Below, piece by piece: positions 1 to 8,552 of a DNA stretch of 64,000 nucleotides. Position numbers and translations under genes: made by a program. The stretch comes from Cellulophaga sp. RHA19. Its GTDB lineage: Bacteria > Bacteroidota > Bacteroidia > Flavobacteriales > Flavobacteriaceae. The stretch covers positions 310,001 to 374,000 of the forward strand of contig NZ_PHUL01000001.1 in assembly GCF_002813425.1 (NCBI RefSeq). The letters run 5' to 3'. Positions within the stretch are counted from its first letter, which is position 1. Every line of letters begins with the position of its first letter. Under the pieces are notes generated by a model. The model saw only the letters and a list, made by a program, of their open reading frames with translations. It made no database searches and was not told where the DNA came from.

Positions 1-366
1 TACAATAGGACTAAGTCTATGTATTTCATCAATAAAAAGAACATCTCTTTCATCTAAGTTCGTAAGCAAACCTGCTAAATCTCCTGGTTTATCTAAAACT
101 GGTCCAGATGTAACTTTTATACCAACACCTAACTCATTAGCTAAAATATGAGCCAATGTAGTTTTCCCTAAACCTGGAGGTCCGTGAAAAAGAGTATGAT
201 CCAAAGCCTCTCCTCTCTGGTTAGCAGCTTCTACAAAAACTTTTAGGTTTTCTAAAACTTGATCTTGACCAGCAAAATCATCAAAACTTAAGGGTCTTAA
301 TGCTCTTTCTATATCAAATTCTTCAGAAGAAAAATTTTCTGATGTTGGGTCTAGGTTTTCATTCAT
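1..366 (-). CDS. ruvB: Holliday junction branch-migration helicase RuvB (N-terminal part, cut by window edge)
   Basis: The first 122 codons are present and the rest lies outside the window. RuvB is the AAA+ hexameric motor that, with RuvA, drives branch migration of Holliday junctions in the cytoplasm. The visible part has the RuvB-specific entry with the [11 protein letters not shown] motif (about residues 24-34), Walker [10 protein letters not shown] at 62-70 and Walker [11 protein letters not shown] at 109-118. The start ATG lies only 7 bases after a TATCTTTG box, so the transcript may have almost no leader. RuvC, the partner resolvase, is at the other end of this window, so the ruv genes are not one operon here. 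Confidence 0.96.
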   Translation of the reverse strand, partial: MNENLDPTSENFSSEEFDIERALRPLSFDDFAGQDQVLENLKVFVEAANQRGEALDHTLFHGPPGLGKTTLAHILANELGVGIKVTSGPVLDKPGDLAGLLTNLDERDVLFIDEIHRLSPIV

Positions 367-373
367 AGTCTAA

Positions 374-381
374 CAAAGATA
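374..381 (-). promoter_or_regulatory. Candidate -7 element (TATCTTTG) for ruvB
   Basis: The minus strand reads TATCTTTG, a full match to the Bacteroidota TAnnTTTG box, with the ruvB ATG 7 bases further on. No clear TTTG -33 element is seen at 19-21 bases, so only the -7 half is supported. If it is real, the ruvB mRNA is leaderless or nearly so. Confidence 0.45.
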
Positions 382-415
382 CTAGAAATTGAAAGCTTTC
401 TAATTAGAAAATAAT

Positions 416-1237
416 CTATTCCTTTTTAATTAATTGAGATGCGTTTAAAAAGTCTGTAATTGTAATTTTAGGAGTGCCGTACAAATATGTTTTAGAGCTA
501 CCTTTAGATGATAAATCAAAGCTTTCTGTGGCAAATATTCTAGCATCTGGAGATTCATCTAAGTTTGCAGATACAGAAGTTCCTTTTAGTGATTCTGCTC
601 TTAGTTGAGAATTACCAAATAAATCTATATGCAAATCTGTAGCTGCACCCTCAAGTTTACTATCAGCATTACCGTGCATTGTTACTTTAGCCATTTGTGC
701 TTCTAAATACAGCCCTAAGTTACTTTTTTGATCTTGACTAATAACTAACTCGTCACAATCTACATTAAGTTCTGCATTGCTATTACCAGACATTGAAATA
801 GTAACAACATCAGCAAGCGTATTTAAGTTAAGCTTAGAACTTCCTTGGAGATTAATATCTAAATAATCTGTAGTAACAATATCCTTCATATCTAAACGGC
901 CATCTAACATAGTTATACCATTTAATCCCATGTAATTTACTGTTAGCACTAGTTTTTTTCTTGAGACTATTCTATAAAAAGAACTAATTTCTAATATACT
1001 ATCTGTTACCTCAAACTTAAGAACATCCAAAAGATTATCATCACCTATAAAAGTGTAGCTGTTTTCCCTTGCTTTTTTAAGCTCTATTCGTAAATCATCA
1101 GCTATTTTAATGGAGTTAAAAGGCGGCAACTCATTAGTTACCTCAATAACAGTTTTACTTCCTTTAATTTTTGGTTTTTTCTGCGCGATACTTACTACTG
1201 ATGTAAGTAGCAGTATACTTAAAATAATTTGCTTCAA
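416..1237 (-). CDS. Exported DUF2807 (head GIN domain) protein
   Basis: A 273-residue protein with a typical Sec signal peptide (MKQIILSILLLTSVVSIAQ, cleavage about residue 19). The rest is a run of short beta-strand repeats rich in Asn, Ser, Leu and Asp, as expected for the DUF2807 or putative autotransporter-adhesin head GIN domain, which forms a right-handed beta-solenoid common in Bacteroidota. Family members are exported or surface proteins without an established biochemical role. It lies between ruvB and the cox terminator on the same strand, about 50 bases upstream of ruvB, but the ruvB -7 box suggests separate transcription. No lipobox and no type IX C-terminal sorting domain are visible. 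Confidence 0.8.
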   Translation of the reverse strand: MKQIILSILLLTSVVSIAQKKPKIKGSKTVIEVTNELPPFNSIKIADDLRIELKKARENSYTFIGDDNLLDVLKFEVTDSILEISSFYRIVSRKKLVLTVNYMGLNGITMLDGRLDMKDIVTTDYLDINLQGSSKLNLNTLADVVTISMSGNSNAELNVDCDELVISQDQKSNLGLYLEAQMAKVTMHGNADSKLEGAATDLHIDLFGNSQLRAESLKGTSVSANLDESPDARIFATESFDLSSKGSSKTYLYGTPKITITDFLNASQLIKKE

Positions 1238-1324
1238 AATATGGTGTGTTTAATGGTTTGTGTTTGTTGTTAAACAAGATACTAAAATACAGCTTAACTA
1301 TATATTATTGCCAAGAATGATGCC

Positions 1325-1360
1325 AAAAAAAAAGCCTTTTAAAATAAATTTTAAAAGGCC
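1325..1360 (-). terminator. Rho-independent terminator of the act-cox operon
   Basis: A perfect 12-bp inverted repeat (1334-1345 and 1348-1359, 2-base loop) is followed on the minus strand by a run of nine T (complement of 1325-1333). It lies just after the coxA stop at 1381 and marks the end of the 12-kb respiratory transcript. Confidence 0.85.
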
Positions 1361-1380
1361 TTATATAATTTTTATGAAGT

Positions 1381-3186
1381 CTAGTGAGTAAGTTCTTCTT
1401 CACCAGCTTGAAGAGGTACTACTTGAGGAACATAATCTTGTCCTGGTATTACATATTCTCCGTTTTCATTTGTTTTACTATAATCATATGCCCATCTGTG
1501 AACTTCAGGAATAGCACCTGGCCAGTTACCGTGAACATGCTCTACAGGAGTTGTCCACTCTAAAGTAGTAGCTTTCCAAGGGTTTTGCTCTGCCTTTTTA
1601 CCGTAGAAAATACTATAGATAAAGTTACCAACAAAGACCAACTGAGTAGCTCCGGCTATTAAAGCAAATACTGTTATTAAGATGTTAACATCAGTAAGCT
1701 CATCAAACATTGGGAATGCTGTATTTTCATAATAACGTCTTGGTACACCAGCCATACCTACAAAGTGCATTGGAAAGAAAACACCGTAAGCACAAATAGC
1801 AGTGATCCAGAAATGAACATAACCTAAGTTTTTATTCATCATCTTACCAAACATTTTTGGGAACCAGTGATATACACCAGCCAATAAACCATATAAAGCA
1901 GATATACCCATTACTAAGTGGAAGTGAGCTACCACAAAGTAAGTATCATGAACGTTAATATCTAATGTACTATCTCCTAAAATAATACCAGTTAAACCAC
2001 CAGTAATAAATGTAGAAACAAATCCGATTGAAAATAACATTGCAACATTCATTTGCAAGTTACCTTTCCAGATTGTTGTAATCCAGTTAAATGCTTTTAC
2101 AGCAGATGGTATTGCAATTAATAAAGTTGTAAATGTAAATACAGAACCTAAGAAAGGATTCATACCTGAAATAAACATATGGTGACCCCATACAATTGTA
2201 GATAAGAATGCAATTGCAATAATTGACATAATCATTGCTCTGTAACCAAAAATTGGTTTACGAGCATTTGTTGCCATAACATCAGATACAATACCCATTG
2301 CTGGTAAAATTACAATGTATACCTCTGGGTGTCCTAGGAACCAAAATAAGTGTTCGTATAATACAGGTGATCCACCTTGATAGTGTAATACCTCTCCTTG
2401 TATAAATATATCTGATAAGAAGAATGATGTTCCAAAACTTCTATCCATAATTAACAACAATGCCGCTGAAAATAAAACCGGGAAAGAAACAACACCAATT
2501 ATAGCAGTAACAAATAATGCCCAAGTTGTTAAAGGTAATCTTGTCATAGACATACCTTTTGTTCTTAAGTTAATAACTGTTACAATATAGTTTAATGATC
2601 CTAATAAAGATGATGCTATAAATATAGCCATAGATACTAACCACAATGTCATACCTGCGCCAGAACCCGATTGAGCCATAGGTAATGCAGACAAAGGAGG
2701 GTAGATTGTCCAACCTGCCGCTGCTGGTCCTGACTCTACAAAAAGAGAACAAACCATTATAACTGCAGATGTAAAAAATAACCAATAAGAGATCATATTT
2801 AACAATCCTGAAGCCATATCTCTAGCTCCAATTTGCAATGGAATAAGTAAGTTACTAAATGTCCCACTTAAACCTGCTGTAAGTACAAAGAAAACCATTA
2901 TAGTTCCGTGCATAGTTACCAATGCTAAATACACATCAGCATCCATAACACCACCTGGTGCCCATTTACCTAATACAGCTTCAAATAAAGGAAAAGATTC
3001 ACCCGGCCAAGCCAATTGCATTCTAAATAACAATGACATTGCTATACCAATGAAACCCATAATTAAACCAGTAATTAAATACTGCTTTGCAATCATCTTA
3101 TGATCCATACTAAATATATATTTAGTAATGAAGGTTTCTTTGTGATGATGTCCGTGATCGTCGTCGTGTTCGTGTGTTCCTGACAT
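1381..3186 (-). CDS. coxA: Cytochrome c oxidase subunit I
   Basis: A 601-residue inner-membrane protein with about 12 helices, the catalytic haem-copper subunit that reduces oxygen to water and pumps protons. Recognisable family motifs include the HPEVYIVILP segment with the Cu-B and Tyr ligands, WGHHMF with the paired Cu-B histidines, and HDTYFVVAHFHLVMG with the haem ligands. The HPEVY glutamate region marks it as an A-type oxidase rather than cbb3. The N-terminus begins with a His- and Asp-rich patch (HEHDDDHGHHH) that the family does not need. It is the last gene of the operon, 46 bases after coxB, and is followed by a strong terminator. Electrons come from ActABCDEF encoded upstream. Confidence 0.97.
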   Translation of the reverse strand: MSGTHEHDDDHGHHHKETFITKYIFSMDHKMIAKQYLITGLIMGFIGIAMSLLFRMQLAWPGESFPLFEAVLGKWAPGGVMDADVYLALVTMHGTIMVFFVLTAGLSGTFSNLLIPLQIGARDMASGLLNMISYWLFFTSAVIMVCSLFVESGPAAAGWTIYPPLSALPMAQSGSGAGMTLWLVSMAIFIASSLLGSLNYIVTVINLRTKGMSMTRLPLTTWALFVTAIIGVVSFPVLFSAALLLIMDRSFGTSFFLSDIFIQGEVLHYQGGSPVLYEHLFWFLGHPEVYIVILPAMGIVSDVMATNARKPIFGYRAMIMSIIAIAFLSTIVWGHHMFISGMNPFLGSVFTFTTLLIAIPSAVKAFNWITTIWKGNLQMNVAMLFSIGFVSTFITGGLTGIILGDSTLDINVHDTYFVVAHFHLVMGISALYGLLAGVYHWFPKMFGKMMNKNLGYVHFWITAICAYGVFFPMHFVGMAGVPRRYYENTAFPMFDELTDVNILITVFALIAGATQLVFVGNFIYSIFYGKKAEQNPWKATTLEWTTPVEHVHGNWPGAIPEVHRWAYDYSKTNENGEYVIPGQDYVPQVVPLQAGEEELTH

Positions 3187-3232
3187 AATCAGATATTCTA
3201 TTTTTGTTAGTTAACTTAGTTTCTTAAATCAA

Positions 3233-4300
3233 TTATTTTACAGCAACTCCTGTAGCGGTTTCACCACCAAAAGTTTTCTGAGAAGCCATCCATTTGTCGT
3301 ACTCCTCTTGAGTTTCAACAATTATCTTCATTTGCATATTGTAGTGAGATTTACCACAAATTTTATTACAAAGTAAAATATAATCGTACTCCCAAGGATC
3401 ACTATTTGGCTCTCCTGCTGCAGCTTTTTTAGCTCTAATCTTATTAGCTCTTTTCACCTTATCAATTACATCAGGATCCTGACGCATTTCTGCTGTAGTT
3501 TTTATAGGTGTAAAAGAGAATTGAGTAATCATACCTGGTACACAATTCATTTGCGCTCTAAAGTGAGGCATATAAGCTGAGTGTAATACATCTTGAGAAC
3601 GCATATGGAAATTAACTTTTCTTCCCACTGGTAAATGTAATTCTTTAACAATTACATCATCAGCTCCATTAGGATCTGACTCATCTACACCAAGAATATT
3701 AGCCTTATCAATATCAATCATTCTAACGTTTGCCTCACCTAATACATTATCTGCACCACCGTATCTAGCTGTCCAGTTAAATTGTTGTGCATAAAGCTCT
3801 ACAATTAATGGATCGTCCTCATCATTAATATCCATTATATTAGTCCACGTGTATAATCCCCAAAGGATTAATCCAGCTAAAACTATTACTGGAATAATTG
3901 TCCAAATAAATTCTAGTTTATGGTTATCAGCATAAAACAATGCCTTTTTACCTTTTTCACCACGATATTTATAAGCAAAATAGTGTAATAAAAATTGAGT
4001 TATTGTTTGTACAATAAATATAATAAGCATTGAAACAAACATCAAGCTATCATACTCAGCTCCATGAGCAGAACCTGCTTCTGGCAACAATACTTTTGTA
4101 TACTTGTAAAAGCTAAAGATTGTTATACCGTAAATAAATACCAAGAAAGCAAACATTAGATAACCGTTAACTTTGTTATCGTTATCAGTTGCTGTTTCAT
4201 TTTTAGCCGCTCTAAGTTGCGACAATTCAAAAATTTTGGTCATTTGCCAAATTGCTATGGCTACTAAGACTAAAACCGTTATAGTTAAAACTGTAATCAT
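3233..4300 (-). CDS. coxB: Cytochrome c oxidase subunit II
   Basis: A 355-residue subunit with the Cu-A centre that receives electrons from cytochrome c. An N-terminal helix at about residues 1-20 is followed by two further hydrophobic segments at about 47-65 and 85-105 with a WTIIPVIVL-type helix, then a periplasmic cupredoxin domain. The Cu-A ligands are visible as C311, C315, H319 and M322 (CNKICGKSHYNM), with the first His in the LHSAYMPHF segment. A Lys/Arg/Ala-rich insertion of roughly 45 residues sits between that His and the Cu-A cysteines; similar inserts are usual in Flavobacteriia. There is no fused cytochrome c domain. It lies 36 bases after actF and 46 before coxA. Confidence 0.95.
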   Translation of the reverse strand: MITVLTITVLVLVAIAIWQMTKIFELSQLRAAKNETATDNDNKVNGYLMFAFLVFIYGITIFSFYKYTKVLLPEAGSAHGAEYDSLMFVSMLIIFIVQTITQFLLHYFAYKYRGEKGKKALFYADNHKLEFIWTIIPVIVLAGLILWGLYTWTNIMDINDEDDPLIVELYAQQFNWTARYGGADNVLGEANVRMIDIDKANILGVDESDPNGADDVIVKELHLPVGRKVNFHMRSQDVLHSAYMPHFRAQMNCVPGMITQFSFTPIKTTAEMRQDPDVIDKVKRANKIRAKKAAAGEPNSDPWEYDYILLCNKICGKSHYNMQMKIIVETQEEYDKWMASQKTFGGETATGVAVK

Positions 4301-4336
4301 TGTATGATTTATTTTATGCTGTTGTAAACTTCCTTA

Positions 4337-5662
4337 TTAATAATGAAAATGCTTGCTCTCTCCAATAAATGGATTTCTCTTTGGCTGTAATGGAGCTGTT
4401 GTTAAAGCTCTAAAAACAACAAAAATAAACAGACCGGCAAAGAATAAAACAGAACATATTTCTGACAATCCTATAGACCATTGATCTCCTACTGTTGCAG
4501 GCATAATCATATTAAATATATCTAAGTAGTGACCCGCTAGTATAACTACACCTGCCATAATAACAAACCAGTTAACTCTTTTGTAATCACTATTCATTAA
4601 CAATAATAATGGAAACAAGAAGTTCATAGCTACCATTCCAAAAAATGGCAAGTTATAATCTTGTATTCTTGTTACATAGTATGTAACCTCTTCAGGTATG
4701 TTAGCGTACCATATAAGCATAAACTGAGCAAACCATAAGTAGGTCCAGAAAATACTAATACCAAACATAAACTTGGCTAAATCATGAATATGACTATCGT
4801 TTACATCTTCTAAAAGACCCTTAGACTTTAAGTATATTGTTACCATTGCTATAACTGTAATACCAGACACAAACATACTAGCAAACACATACCAACCAAA
4901 CAGAGTACTAAACCAGTGTGGATCTACACTCATTATCCAATCCCAAGACATCATAGACTCAGATACCAAGTAAAATACTAGGAAACCTGCAGACCATCTA
5001 AAGTTTTTAACAAAGTTAGTATTATCATCAGCAGCATCTTGTGCTAAAGATAATTTACGAGATATTGTTCTATAAGCAATCCATCCTCCTAAGAAAATAG
5101 CAGCTCTTATTAAAAAGAAAGTTCCATTTAAGTAACCCGCTTTACCCTGCAATAATTTATCGTGTGCTACAACATCTGCATCCATCCAAACAAATAAATG
5201 GTTCATATGCGCTACAGAAGCAAGTAATATTACAAAAACAATAATACCTCCTGGTGCCAAGTAAGCCGTTATACCTTCCATTACTCTAAATAATAAAGGA
5301 GACCAACCTGCCTGTGCTGCTCTTTGTATTGCATAAAATGCTAATACACCTAATGCTATCATAAAGAAAAAGAAAGCAGCAACATACAATGCAGCCCAAG
5401 GTTTGTTTTGCAATTGATGTAATAAATGCTCATCATGACTACTATCATGACCTTCTGCGTGAGCAGAATTGCCATGAGCATCTGATTTATGGTCTTCTGC
5501 AGCAACTTCATGATCTCCGTGACCACTAGTATGGCTAGCTACAATTTCTTTAGCATCTTCTACTGTGCTAGGCATAGAGATAAAGCCTATTGCAATACCT
5601 ATAGCACCAACAGCCATTAATATAAAAGAAGCTATTTTTAGTCTGTTTGAAAAAGTGTACAT
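4337..5662 (-). CDS. actF: Alternative complex III subunit ActF (quinol:cytochrome c oxidoreductase)
   Basis: A 441-residue polytopic membrane protein of the ActF family, a relative of ActC and NrfD with about ten helices. Alternative complex III oxidises menaquinol and passes electrons to cytochrome c or directly to a linked oxidase. Place and length match the last act gene. A strikingly His-rich hydrophilic stretch (about residues 46-85, many HG, HD and HE pairs) lies between the first and second helices, in the region expected to be soluble. The gene follows actE by 16 bases and precedes coxB by 36 bases in one operon. Confidence 0.93.
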   Translation of the reverse strand: MYTFSNRLKIASFILMAVGAIGIAIGFISMPSTVEDAKEIVASHTSGHGDHEVAAEDHKSDAHGNSAHAEGHDSSHDEHLLHQLQNKPWAALYVAAFFFFMIALGVLAFYAIQRAAQAGWSPLLFRVMEGITAYLAPGGIIVFVILLASVAHMNHLFVWMDADVVAHDKLLQGKAGYLNGTFFLIRAAIFLGGWIAYRTISRKLSLAQDAADDNTNFVKNFRWSAGFLVFYLVSESMMSWDWIMSVDPHWFSTLFGWYVFASMFVSGITVIAMVTIYLKSKGLLEDVNDSHIHDLAKFMFGISIFWTYLWFAQFMLIWYANIPEEVTYYVTRIQDYNLPFFGMVAMNFLFPLLLLMNSDYKRVNWFVIMAGVVILAGHYLDIFNMIMPATVGDQWSIGLSEICSVLFFAGLFIFVVFRALTTAPLQPKRNPFIGESKHFHY

Positions 5663-5678
5663 ATTCTTAATCTATGTA

Positions 5679-6239
5679 TTATTTAGTTAAGTCTTGTTTC
5701 AATTGCATTACGTATTCCGCAACTTGCCAACGTTCATCGTGATTAAGTTGATTAGCGTAAGAACCCATCGAATTTAATCCGTAATAAATAGTATGGTAAG
5801 TGCTACCTACTGTAATATTTCTTCCTGCATCTGCATAATTAGGAACACCTAATATTTTCTCTCTCTTCACTAAATTCCCTTGACCATCACCCTTATTACC
5901 GTGACAAATTGCACAGTTAATAGCATACAACTCTTTACCTTTAGTTAAATTAACTTCTGTTTTTAAAGAGTCTAATGGGCTAGCCTGCAAACGAGCTAAT
6001 TCTTTACCTTCAATATCATTAGCAAACTCATAAGGCATATGACCTCTAGATATAGTGTTTTCTACTGGCAAACCAGCTTCCATACCGCTAGGTAAAAAAT
6101 CTACTTTTTGGTACGTTTCATAACCTACTGCCTCGTACATATTAGGCATATATTGGTAATTAGGACTGTTCTTATCTGCACAAGATGCCATAAGAAGAGC
6201 TATTCCTAAAACCAAACCTATATTTTTAAATATCTTCAT
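5679..6239 (-). CDS. actE: Alternative complex III subunit ActE, mono-haem cytochrome c lipoprotein
   Basis: A 186-residue lipoprotein. The signal peptide ends in the lipobox LMASC with acylated C20. One haem-binding motif, CAICH, is at residues 109-113, and a probable axial methionine is in the GLNSMGSYANQL segment. This is the class I cytochrome c of complex ActABCDEF, tethered to the outer face of the inner membrane, which receives electrons from the ActA haem chain. It sits between actD (14 bases) and actF (16 bases). Confidence 0.93.
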   Translation of the reverse strand: MKIFKNIGLVLGIALLMASCADKNSPNYQYMPNMYEAVGYETYQKVDFLPSGMEAGLPVENTISRGHMPYEFANDIEGKELARLQASPLDSLKTEVNLTKGKELYAINCAICHGNKGDGQGNLVKREKILGVPNYADAGRNITVGSTYHTIYYGLNSMGSYANQLNHDERWQVAEYVMQLKQDLTK

Positions 6240-6253
6240 AACTGTTATTAAGA

Positions 6254-6775
6254 CTATTTTTCTGAAATATTAATTTCTACTGCTCCTGTGTCTGCTAACA
6301 AAGATTTTAATTCTTCTTCATTATCATGAATTTCTATTTCCATTAAAAATAGATCATCTGTTGTTCTTACATCTGGATTTTCAGCTTGTTTAAAAGGCCA
6401 CAATTTACTTCTCATGTAAAAAGTTATAACCATTAAGTGAGCTGCAAAAAACACAGTAAGTTCAAACATAATTGGAACAAAGGCCGGCATATTTTCTAGG
6501 TAACTAAAACTAGGTTTACCACCAATATCCTGAGGCCAATCTTCTATCATGATGTAATTCATCATAAGAGTTGCTATTGTAATACCTATACAACCATAAA
6601 TAAAAGCAGTTATGGCTATTCTAGTAGGAGCAAGCCCCATAGCTTTGTCTAACCCGTGAACAGGAAAAGGACAATATACCTCTTCTATATGATGCTTAGC
6701 TGCTTTTACTTTCTTAACAGCGAGCATCAATATATCATCATCATTATAAAATGCGTGAATAACTTTAGATGCCAT
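6254..6775 (-). CDS. actD: Alternative complex III subunit ActD (DUF3341)
   Basis: A 173-residue protein of the DUF3341 family with a cytoplasmic N-terminal domain (residues 1-55, including the VYCPFPVHGLD segment typical of the family) and two membrane helices at about 56-80 and 98-120. It is a small structural subunit of alternative complex III with no cofactor. The start codon lies 2 bases after the actC stop, so the two are probably translationally coupled. Confidence 0.93.
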   Translation of the reverse strand: MASKVIHAFYNDDDILMLAVKKVKAAKHHIEEVYCPFPVHGLDKAMGLAPTRIAITAFIYGCIGITIATLMMNYIMIEDWPQDIGGKPSFSYLENMPAFVPIMFELTVFFAAHLMVITFYMRSKLWPFKQAENPDVRTTDDLFLMEIEIHDNEEELKSLLADTGAVEINISEK

Positions 6776-6777
6776 AA

Positions 6778-8520
6778 TTATTTATTGTTATTTAAGTTCT
6801 TGGCTTGTCCAGCCCAATCATCTCTTTGTGCTCTTCCTGGGAAAGATCCTGTAATAGAATCTAATAGATCATACTCTTTCTGTGTCATTTTACTAACCTG
6901 AGCAAAACTATATATCCCAATCTGGTTTAATGTTTGTTCCATTTGCGGACCAATACCTTTAACTTGCTTTAAGTCATCTGGTGTATCAGTAGCAACATCA
7001 AACTTACCTAAAGAACTTAATAAGTCCGAAACCTTTTCTTCCTCATTACCAACTACCACCTCTTCTTTTGCTTCTACAGGTGTAGCTGCAACAGTATTAG
7101 TATAAATTGTTTTTTCTGGCATAGTATACATAGGTTTACCTGCATCTCTTAACTTCTTGTACTTACTACCAGAAGCTTTCAAAATAGATTTTACTTCTGC
7201 CTGCGCTATTACAGGGAATGTTCTAGAATACAACAAGAACAACACAAAGAAGAAACCTATTGTACCAATAAATATACCTATATCTACAAATGTAGGAGAG
7301 AACATTGTCCATGAAGATGGTAAATAATCTCTATGTAATGATGTTACAATAATAACAAAACGCTCAAACCACATTCCTATGTTTACTACAATAGAAATAG
7401 CAAAAGAGAACATAATACTAGTACGCAATCTCTTAGACCACATAAATTGCGGAGAGAAAACATTACAAGACATCATTGCCCAGTATGCCCAAGCGTAAGG
7501 TCCTGTTGCTCTGTTTAAGAAAGCGTATTGCTCGTATTCTACACCAGAATACCAAGCCATAAACAACTCTGTAATATATGCACAACCAACTATAGAACCA
7601 GTAATCATAATTACAATGTTCATTAACTCTATATGCTGTACTGTAATATACGCTTCTAAGCTACACACTTTTCTCATAATAATAAGAAGCGTGTTTACCA
7701 TTGCAAATCCTGAGAAAATTGCACCTGCCACAAAATATGGAGGAAAAATTGTTGTATGCCATCCTGGTATAACCGAAGTGGCAAAATCAAAAGATACAAT
7801 AGTATGTACAGAAAGTACAAGTGGAGTTGCCAAACCTGCTAACACAAGAGAAACCTCTTCAAAACGCTGCCAATCCTTTGCTCTACCCGTCCAACCAAAA
7901 CTTACTAAACTGTATATTTTCTTTTGAAACGGCTTAACAGCTCTATCACGTAACATTGCAAAATCTGGTAAAAGACCAGTCCACCAGAAAACTAATGATA
8001 CTGATAAGTAAGTAGAAATTGCAAATACATCCCATAATAATGGTGAGTTAAAGTTTACCCATAAAGAACCAAATTGGTTAGGAATAGGTAATACCCAATA
8101 CGCCAACCAAGGACGCCCCATGTGTATTATTGGAAACAAACCTGCCTGCACTACAGAGAAAATTGTCATTGCCTCTGCAGAACGGTTAATAGCCATTCTC
8201 CATTTTTGTCTAAACAGCAATAGTACTGCAGAAATCAATGTTCCCGCATGCCCAATACCTACCCACCATACAAAGTTGGTAATATCCCAGGCCCAGCCTA
8301 CTGTTTTATTTAATCCCCAAGTACCGATACCTGTAGATACTGTGTATATTATACAACCAACTCCCCAAAGGAATGCTATTAATGCAATAGAGAAAACAAT
8401 CCACCACTGTTTGTTTGCTTTCCCTTCTACAGGAGCAGCAATATCCACAGTTACATCGTGGTATCCTTTATCTCCAATTACTAGGGGTTTTCGTATAGGT
8501 GCTTCGTAATGCGACGCCAT
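6778..8520 (-). CDS. actC: Alternative complex III subunit ActC (NrfD-type) with C-terminal helix-hairpin-helix tail
   Basis: A 580-residue NrfD/PsrC-family membrane subunit with about ten helices, which contributes the quinol-binding site next to the ActB iron-sulfur chain. After the last helix (about residue 440) there is a cytoplasmic linker rich in Lys, Glu, Val and Ala. The final segment, residues 515-580, starts DDLKQVKGIGP and is a helix-hairpin-helix fold of the DNA- or RNA-binding kind. The same module ends ribosomal protein S2 in this window. The tail is not needed for the known reaction, and its role is unknown to me. The gene is followed by actD 2 bases later and preceded by actB. 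Confidence 0.94.
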   Translation of the reverse strand: MASHYEAPIRKPLVIGDKGYHDVTVDIAAPVEGKANKQWWIVFSIALIAFLWGVGCIIYTVSTGIGTWGLNKTVGWAWDITNFVWWVGIGHAGTLISAVLLLFRQKWRMAINRSAEAMTIFSVVQAGLFPIIHMGRPWLAYWVLPIPNQFGSLWVNFNSPLLWDVFAISTYLSVSLVFWWTGLLPDFAMLRDRAVKPFQKKIYSLVSFGWTGRAKDWQRFEEVSLVLAGLATPLVLSVHTIVSFDFATSVIPGWHTTIFPPYFVAGAIFSGFAMVNTLLIIMRKVCSLEAYITVQHIELMNIVIMITGSIVGCAYITELFMAWYSGVEYEQYAFLNRATGPYAWAYWAMMSCNVFSPQFMWSKRLRTSIMFSFAISIVVNIGMWFERFVIIVTSLHRDYLPSSWTMFSPTFVDIGIFIGTIGFFFVLFLLYSRTFPVIAQAEVKSILKASGSKYKKLRDAGKPMYTMPEKTIYTNTVAATPVEAKEEVVVGNEEEKVSDLLSSLGKFDVATDTPDDLKQVKGIGPQMEQTLNQIGIYSFAQVSKMTQKEYDLLDSITGSFPGRAQRDDWAGQAKNLNNNK

Positions 8521-8552
8521 AATTTATGTTCTAGTTACGTTCCGTTAATTAA

